NCBI GenBank assembly: GCA_905197045.1
Contig: CAJJXG010000014.1
Span: forward strand, 1-38,600
Direction of reading: 5' to 3'
Origin: an uncultured Caryophanales bacterium
GTDB lineage: Bacteria; Bacillota_I; Bacilli_A; RFN20; CAG-826
DNA length: 38,600 nt
Part shown: piece after piece, positions 34,189 through 38,600 of the stretch
Layout of the letters: each line of letters starts with the position of its first letter
Position numbering within the stretch: the first letter of the stretch is position 1
Position numbers and translations under genes: made by a program
Notes under the pieces: model-generated
Seen by the model: the letters and a program-made list of their open reading frames with translations, nothing else
Told to the model about the DNA's origin: nothing
Databases searched by the model: none

Positions 34189-34323
34189 TTTGGGATTTGG
34201 GAATTATTTGGGAAAGTCTCTTCGAAACTAAATAAAGAAATCTCGAAAATTGAGAAAACAATTAAAGAATTAAAAGATTATGGTCTTATAAAAAAATGGC
34301 GACAATTAAAAGTATCAGAATAG
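34189..34323 (+). pseudogene. C-terminal winged-helix-like remnant
   Basis: An open frame without a start, ending at TAG 34321-34323, reads about 44 residues that include SKLNKEISKIEKTIKELKDY and GLIKKW. This matches the end of a winged-helix DNA-binding domain (recognition helix plus G-L-I). The upstream part is lost. It probably belonged to an accessory transcriptional regulator. Confidence 0.4.
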
Positions 34324-34324
34324 A

Positions 34325-34355
34325 AAAAAATATGTGCAATTTGCACATATTTTTT
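34325..34355. terminator. Bidirectional terminator behind the phn operon
   Basis: AAAAAATATGTGCA (34325-34338) and TGCACATATTTTTT (34342-34355) pair perfectly over 14 bp with loop ATT. It lies 21 bp past the stop of the last minus-strand permease gene and would also stop plus-strand transcripts. Confidence 0.92.
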
Positions 34356-34376
34356 GTTTATTTTTGTGGTGATTAA

Positions 34377-35498
34377 TTAAACAAGCTTTTTTCTAATACT
34401 TGTTGAAACAAAATCAACAAGAAGAATTAACACAAGTAAACCCCAAATTAATGAACCAAGTTGAGGCCAGTTAGCGTTACTAGAATAAGTTAAAATTAAT
34501 TGACCTAAATCACCAGCTCCACATAAACCAAGGATTGATGCTGTTCTTAAATTTAAATCAAAACGATAAAGAATAGTTGAAATAAAGTTAGGAAAAACTT
34601 GAGGGAAAACTCCTATAAAGATTTTTGAAAGTCTGCTTGCACCAGCAGAATCGAGTGCTTCAAGAAAAGACATATCAATTGAATCTAAGTTATCACTATA
34701 CATTTTTCCGATCATTCCAATAGATTGAATCGATAAAACAACAACTCCGGTTATAGGTCCAAATCCAGTAACTCGAATCATAATATAGCAGAAAATAATT
34801 TCTGGGATTGTTCTTATTATGATTAAAATAGTCATAGAAATATAAGACCAGTTACCAAATAATTTCTTACTTGCAAAAAAGCCAAATGGAATTGATAAAA
34901 TTGACGAAATTAGCGTTCCAACAAAAGCGATCCCAAATGTTTGTAAGCAAAGATAGATTACGCTTTTATCAAAGCCATAATTATTTGTTCCAATGAATAG
35001 ATCATAATCAGGAACAAATAAACCTTTAATGAATAAAAAGAAATTATCTAAGCCACCGTGGCTTGGGTTAAATATATTTGTTAAAACTGAGAAATATATA
35101 AAAATCCCTGCAAAAATAAGGAAAAATATTAAATTTACAATCCATTTTGGTGGGCAAGAAAAGAAAGCATCGACAGCATCTAAATAGTGTCTATGTGTGC
35201 TTTCATATCGTGTCTCGCTAATTATATTTTTCTTTTGAGTTTTAACATATGATTTGAGAGAACTTTTTTGGTTTCTTAAATCAGCATAAATTTTCTTTTT
35301 TTCATCGATAGATAAAGAAGTGTTGTTCTTTGTTTCAATTTCTTTTAAGTTAATCTTGTTTAAGTTTTCTTTGCTGGCTTTCTTTAACTCAAAAAGTTTT
35401 TCTGCGCGATTTTTTCTTGCGAGTAAAAAAGCTTCTTTGTTTCTTTTTAAAGATAAGGATCTTTCTTGTGGAGTTAATCTTTGAATATCATTTTCCAT
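34377..35498 (-). CDS. phnE: Phosphonate-type ABC permease, second copy
   Basis: A 373-residue permease of the PhnE family. The first 115 residues or so are a charged, coiled-coil-like cytoplasmic extension rich in Lys, Glu and Asn that standard PhnE (about 260-280 residues) lacks. About six membrane segments follow. The EAA-type loop reads EALDSAGASRLSKIFIGVFP, and GLCGAGDLGQLI is the usual PhnE end motif. It starts 2 nt after the other permease gene, so the two probably form a heterodimer. Substrate is discussed under PhnD. Confidence 0.9.
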   Translation of the reverse strand: MENDIQRLTPQERSLSLKRNKEAFLLARKNRAEKLFELKKASKENLNKINLKEIETKNNTSLSIDEKKKIYADLRNQKSSLKSYVKTQKKNIISETRYESTHRHYLDAVDAFFSCPPKWIVNLIFFLIFAGIFIYFSVLTNIFNPSHGGLDNFFLFIKGLFVPDYDLFIGTNNYGFDKSVIYLCLQTFGIAFVGTLISSILSIPFGFFASKKLFGNWSYISMTILIIIRTIPEIIFCYIMIRVTGFGPITGVVVLSIQSIGMIGKMYSDNLDSIDMSFLEALDSAGASRLSKIFIGVFPQVFPNFISTILYRFDLNLRTASILGLCGAGDLGQLILTYSSNANWPQLGSLIWGLLVLILLVDFVSTSIRKKLV

Positions 35499-35500
35499 AA

Positions 35501-36637
35501 CTACATTGTCCTTTTCTTAACTTCGTTAGAGATAACTTGAAGAATGAAAACTAGAATAAATAGAGGAACTAGGATAGCTCCAATTTTGTTATATTGATAC
35601 ATTCCTACTGCATTAGATATTTCTGTACCAATTCCACCTGCTCCAACAAGTCCAAGCACGACACTTGCACGAATATTTATTTCGAAAGTGTAAAGAAAAT
35701 TTGAAAGAAATTGAGGAATAATTTGTGGCACAATTGCGATAACAAAAGCTTTTGGTTTACTAGCTCCCGTAGAAATTGAAGCTTCATAAGGGTTCATATT
35801 TACTGTTTCTATGAATTCAAACATGATTTTTATCATGATTCCGGCTGTAAAAATTATCATCGCAAATATACCAGCAAGTTCGCTAATACCAAAAAATGCG
35901 ACACCTATAATTGCCAAAACAACAGTAGGGAAAGTTCTAATAATATTTAAAATAACTCTCATTGTTGAAGTAACAACTCTGTTTTTAATGATATTTGTGG
36001 CACAAAGAATCATAAAAGGAATTGTAACGATTGCACCAATTGTGGTAGCAACAAACATCATTACAAATGTATCCCAAATTAAAGGAATTGCGGTGTTACC
36101 CATATAAGCCCACCAATCACCCCGCGTTTTAAATGAACTTGTTCCACCTTGTGGGCCAAAAAGTTGACCAAATATGGTTCCTATTTCACTAAAATTAAAA
36201 ACAACATTATTAGGATTACAGAAATAAAAAGAAATCCCAAAAATAACTAAAAGAATTAAACCAACAGCGATAGTTGTGCCTTGATGTTTTAATAAATAGT
36301 TGTCATTAAAAATTATAGGTTTATAAAAAAGACGAAAAGGGAAAATAATCATCCTATTTTCTTTATTTAATCTTTTTATATCTTCTAATTCGTTTTTGTG
36401 ACGGCTTTTTAAATTCTTTAAAGAAGGTGCAATAAAATCATGAGCTAATTTAAAGTTCATGCCTTCTTTTTGCTTTTCTTTTTTTGCATCAATTAACTTT
36501 TGTTTATTAGCCTTATAAGTTTCAATTTTTTCTTTTTTTAACTTTTTTATCTCGTTTTTGCGGGTTTTATAGTCAGAATAACGAATTTCTTTACTAGCAA
36601 CGAAGCGGTCATAATTTGGATCTTTATAAGCAGCCAT
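35501..36637 (-). CDS. phnE: Phosphonate-type ABC permease, first copy
   Basis: A 378-residue PhnE-family permease. As in its partner, the first 110 residues or so are a very lysine-rich, helix-prone cytoplasmic extension. About six membrane segments follow, with the EAA-type loop EASISTGASKPKAFVIAIVP and GLVGAGGIGTEI. The start is 1 nt beyond the phnC stop, so translation is coupled. The matching extensions in both permeases may meet each other or the ATPase. Confidence 0.9.
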   Translation of the reverse strand: MAAYKDPNYDRFVASKEIRYSDYKTRKNEIKKLKKEKIETYKANKQKLIDAKKEKQKEGMNFKLAHDFIAPSLKNLKSRHKNELEDIKRLNKENRMIIFPFRLFYKPIIFNDNYLLKHQGTTIAVGLILLVIFGISFYFCNPNNVVFNFSEIGTIFGQLFGPQGGTSSFKTRGDWWAYMGNTAIPLIWDTFVMMFVATTIGAIVTIPFMILCATNIIKNRVVTSTMRVILNIIRTFPTVVLAIIGVAFFGISELAGIFAMIIFTAGIMIKIMFEFIETVNMNPYEASISTGASKPKAFVIAIVPQIIPQFLSNFLYTFEINIRASVVLGLVGAGGIGTEISNAVGMYQYNKIGAILVPLFILVFILQVISNEVKKRTM

Positions 36638-36638
36638 A

Positions 36639-37403
36639 CTATTTCTCCAATAGTTCGCTCTCGTTTAAATCACGACCATAAATTTTCTTTAAAGCTTCAT
36701 CTGTAAGTTCTTCTGGTGTCCCGTCAAATGCTATTTGGCCTTCTTTAATTCCAAGAATTCTTGTTGCATATTTTTTAGATAAATCTACATGGTGCATATT
36801 AGCAATAATAGTTATACCTAGCGTTTTATTTATCTTTAAAAAATCATCCATGACTTGTTTAGAAGTAAGTGGATCAAGAGAAGCTGTAGGCTCGTCAGCT
36901 AAAATAATTTTTGGGTCTTGAGTTAAAGCACGAGCTAAAGCAACTCTTTGTTGTTGACCGCCACTAAGTTTATCTGCTCTTTGATATGCTTTATCTAAAA
37001 TACCCATTAGTTGTAGATTTTTTAAAGCTAAAAGTTTTTCTTCTTTGGAGTAATGAGAGAATAAAACTCCCCAAAATGTGTGAAACCCTGCTCTTCCTGA
37101 TAGAACATTTTTATATACGCTTATACGTGAAACGAGGTTAAATGATTGGAAAATCATTCCAATTCCTCGACGAAGTTCTCTTAAACTTTTTCCTTTACAT
37201 TGACTAACATCTGTATCGTTGACATATAGCGAACCACCAGATATATCATGCATTTTATTAATTGTACGTAAAAGGGTGGATTTGCCTGCACCGGATAAAC
37301 CGATAATACAGACAAATTCACCATCTTTAATAGTTAAATTAATATTAGAAAGCGCTCTAGTTCCTTCAGGATAAACTTTTGAAACGTTTTCGAATTTAAT
37401 CAT
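36639..37403 (-). CDS. phnC: Phosphonate-type ABC ATPase
   Basis: A 254-residue ABC ATPase with Walker A GLSGAGKST, the Q-loop stretch IFQSFNLVSRISVYKNVLSGR typical of PhnC, signature LSGGQQQRVALARAL, Walker B IILADEPTASLDP and switch histidine in NMHHVDL. It powers uptake through the two permeases encoded just downstream. It begins 8 nt after the phnD stop. No phosphonate-breaking genes are present in the window. Confidence 0.93.
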   Translation of the reverse strand: MIKFENVSKVYPEGTRALSNINLTIKDGEFVCIIGLSGAGKSTLLRTINKMHDISGGSLYVNDTDVSQCKGKSLRELRRGIGMIFQSFNLVSRISVYKNVLSGRAGFHTFWGVLFSHYSKEEKLLALKNLQLMGILDKAYQRADKLSGGQQQRVALARALTQDPKIILADEPTASLDPLTSKQVMDDFLKINKTLGITIIANMHHVDLSKKYATRILGIKEGQIAFDGTPEELTDEALKKIYGRDLNESELLEK

Positions 37404-37411
37404 ATTTATAA

Positions 37412-38584
37412 TTATTCAAGGTTTTCAATGGACCATTTTTGGAAAGCGATTTCTTCATCGTAATCGCTATTTTTAGCATCTTCGTATCCGCTATGTGAAT
37501 AAAGATTAAAGATAATGTATGCAGGGGAAGCTTTTCCATCCTTATCAACATCGTTTGCTGCTCCATCATCTTTAACATCACCAGTTTTAACTAAAGTTTT
37601 AAAAGCATTAGCTAAAGCAGTTGAAGTTTCGCTATCCATATCACTTCTTACAGCAATACCATCATTTAAAATGCCTTGAGTTAAAGCAACAGTATATGTT
37701 TTATCAAATACTTCGGCATTACCTTTCCAGCTTTCCCAGCCTTTTCCACCATTATAAGCATCTTTTCTAACATCCATATAACCCCATAAAGCATCAACTG
37801 TTCCATTCATTAAACTATTGAAGTCAGTAGAATAACCAGATCCTTTAACATATTGGTATTCGCCTTTAGAAGCATCAGGAGTGCCACTAGTAACCATTGT
37901 CATACCATTTTCCCATTTACCACCATTTGTTTCTTGACTAAAAGCATAACGTGGATAGGAATAACCTGCAGGTGAAGTAGCAGCTTGCATACATATTTTC
38001 TTACCAGCAAGTTCAGCTAAACTGATTTCGCCATCATTATTTGTATCCCATTTTTCAACGTTTTCTCTTTTAATGATACATTCAGCATAATAATAAGAAA
38101 CAATTCCTTCATCTTCTGCACGATATGTATAAGCAGCACCAGTTGTAGGGTTTTTGCCATTCATTGCTTTACGTTGCATTTCTCTAGCATCAGCACTATT
38201 ATGGCTACCTTTACTATCAGCAAAATCTTCAATGACTTTAAATCCAGCACGTGTTGAACGTAAAATCATATTGATTTTACCAGGATTTGAAATTTCACTT
38301 GTTGCAAAAGTTGAAGCAGTCATAAAAGCAGCATCTATAGTTCTTGCTTGTAAGCCTGTTGCATCAGCACTAAAATCTGTTCCAACTGAAATTTGGAAAT
38401 CATAATTTGGCATTTGTTCTTCAAGATATGGTTCAAGAGCTTTTGCGTTTTGATTTAAGACTTCACCAGGTTTTGAAGCAGTAAGTTGAAGTTTAATAAC
38501 TTCTTTTCCATTGCCACATCCTGCCAAACCAACGAGTGCAGTAGCAGCTACGACTAGACTAGCAAATAATTTTTTGTTCATCAT
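37412..38584 (-). CDS. phnD: PhnD-like substrate-binding lipoprotein with an EF-hand-like loop
   Basis: A 390-residue lipoprotein: signal peptide ending in LAGC (lipid on C23), then a periplasmic-binding fold of the PhnD/phosphonate-phosphite type with TASKPGEVLNQNAKALEPYL at the start and the A-R-T-I-D-A-A-F stretch. It is much longer than common PhnD (near 300). Residues 180-191, DTNNDGEISLAE, match the 12-residue EF-hand calcium loop at every ligand position, and DVDKDGKAS (345-353) is a partial second loop. Phosphonate, phosphite or, as in the related Mycoplasma p37, thiamine compounds are possible substrates. The ribosome-binding site lies near the window edge. Confidence 0.88.
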   Translation of the reverse strand: MMNKKLFASLVVAATALVGLAGCGNGKEVIKLQLTASKPGEVLNQNAKALEPYLEEQMPNYDFQISVGTDFSADATGLQARTIDAAFMTASTFATSEISNPGKINMILRSTRAGFKVIEDFADSKGSHNSADAREMQRKAMNGKNPTTGAAYTYRAEDEGIVSYYYAECIIKRENVEKWDTNNDGEISLAELAGKKICMQAATSPAGYSYPRYAFSQETNGGKWENGMTMVTSGTPDASKGEYQYVKGSGYSTDFNSLMNGTVDALWGYMDVRKDAYNGGKGWESWKGNAEVFDKTYTVALTQGILNDGIAVRSDMDSETSTALANAFKTLVKTGDVKDDGAANDVDKDGKASPAYIIFNLYSHSGYEDAKNSDYDEEIAFQKWSIENLE

Positions 38585-38600
38585 AAAATATTTTTTTCTC

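Noticed and set aside
34041..34235. 64-residue plus-strand frame
   Set aside because: No ribosome-binding site, unlikely composition, and it overlaps better-looking remnants in other frames.
34377..38584. Complete phosphonate degradation pathway
   Set aside because: Only the transporter genes are in the window. No C-P lyase or phosphonatase is seen, so the substrate stays open.

Overview
The window is strongly A+T-rich, uses lysine and asparagine heavily, and packs genes tightly with Shine-Dalgarno starts. TGG encodes tryptophan and TGA is a stop (for example the ATGA stop/start overlap at 9387-9390), so the genetic code is standard and not the Mycoplasma code. Lipobox lipoproteins, a CdaA-type diadenylate cyclase, NatAB-like and PhnCDE-like transporters and the absence of outer-membrane genes fit a small-genome gut Bacillota of the Bacilli/Mollicutes-related kind (RF39/Erysipelotrichales-like). 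That placement is inference from gene content.

Layout. 1-878: non-coding DNA with a broken small gene, a possible leader peptide and a 73-bp-period palindromic array in front of an AAA ATPase of the AAA_14/DUF4143 family (879-2060). 2304-13953: a probable six-gene operon made of a large lipoprotein with nine degenerate repeats, a membrane protein with an acidic glycine-rich tail, a MoxR ATPase, a DUF58 protein and two membrane-anchored von Willebrand A proteins, closed by a strong terminator at 14084-14122. 14410-17296: two divergent DUF4143 ATPases whose shared promoter region holds two different tandem repeats. 17431-17793: a small pseudogene with two in-frame stops. 17998-23773: an XRE regulator with membrane tail, an MTA/SAH nucleosidase, a ZIP metal transporter, an ADP-ribosylglycohydrolase, a NatAB-like ABC exporter and a nitroreductase.

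23989-29535: a compact run holding a COG2509 FAD dehydrogenase, CdaA, a small unknown protein (possibly a degenerate Nudix fold), DeoD, a NERD-like protein without the usual catalytic residues and a membrane protein. 29894-31821: tRNA-Gly(GCC), gltX and tRNA-Glu(CTC). 31914-34323: accessory DNA with a possible COG2865-like remnant, a truncated Fic gene, a fourth DUF4143 ATPase and a winged-helix-like remnant. 34377-38584 (minus strand): a complete phosphonate-type ABC transporter (PhnD, PhnC, two PhnE) whose binding protein carries an EF-hand-like loop and whose permeases carry long charged N-terminal extensions.

The most unusual feature is the accessory layer. Four divergent DUF4143 ATPases and one Fic remnant lie within 34 kb, and each sits beside its own short tandem or palindromic repeat set (periods 73, 33, 23, 23 and 40 bp), several of which overlap a promoter or start codon. 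This looks like a family of self-contained, separately regulated gene cassettes. The second point of interest is the MoxR/vWA operon with its repeat lipoprotein.
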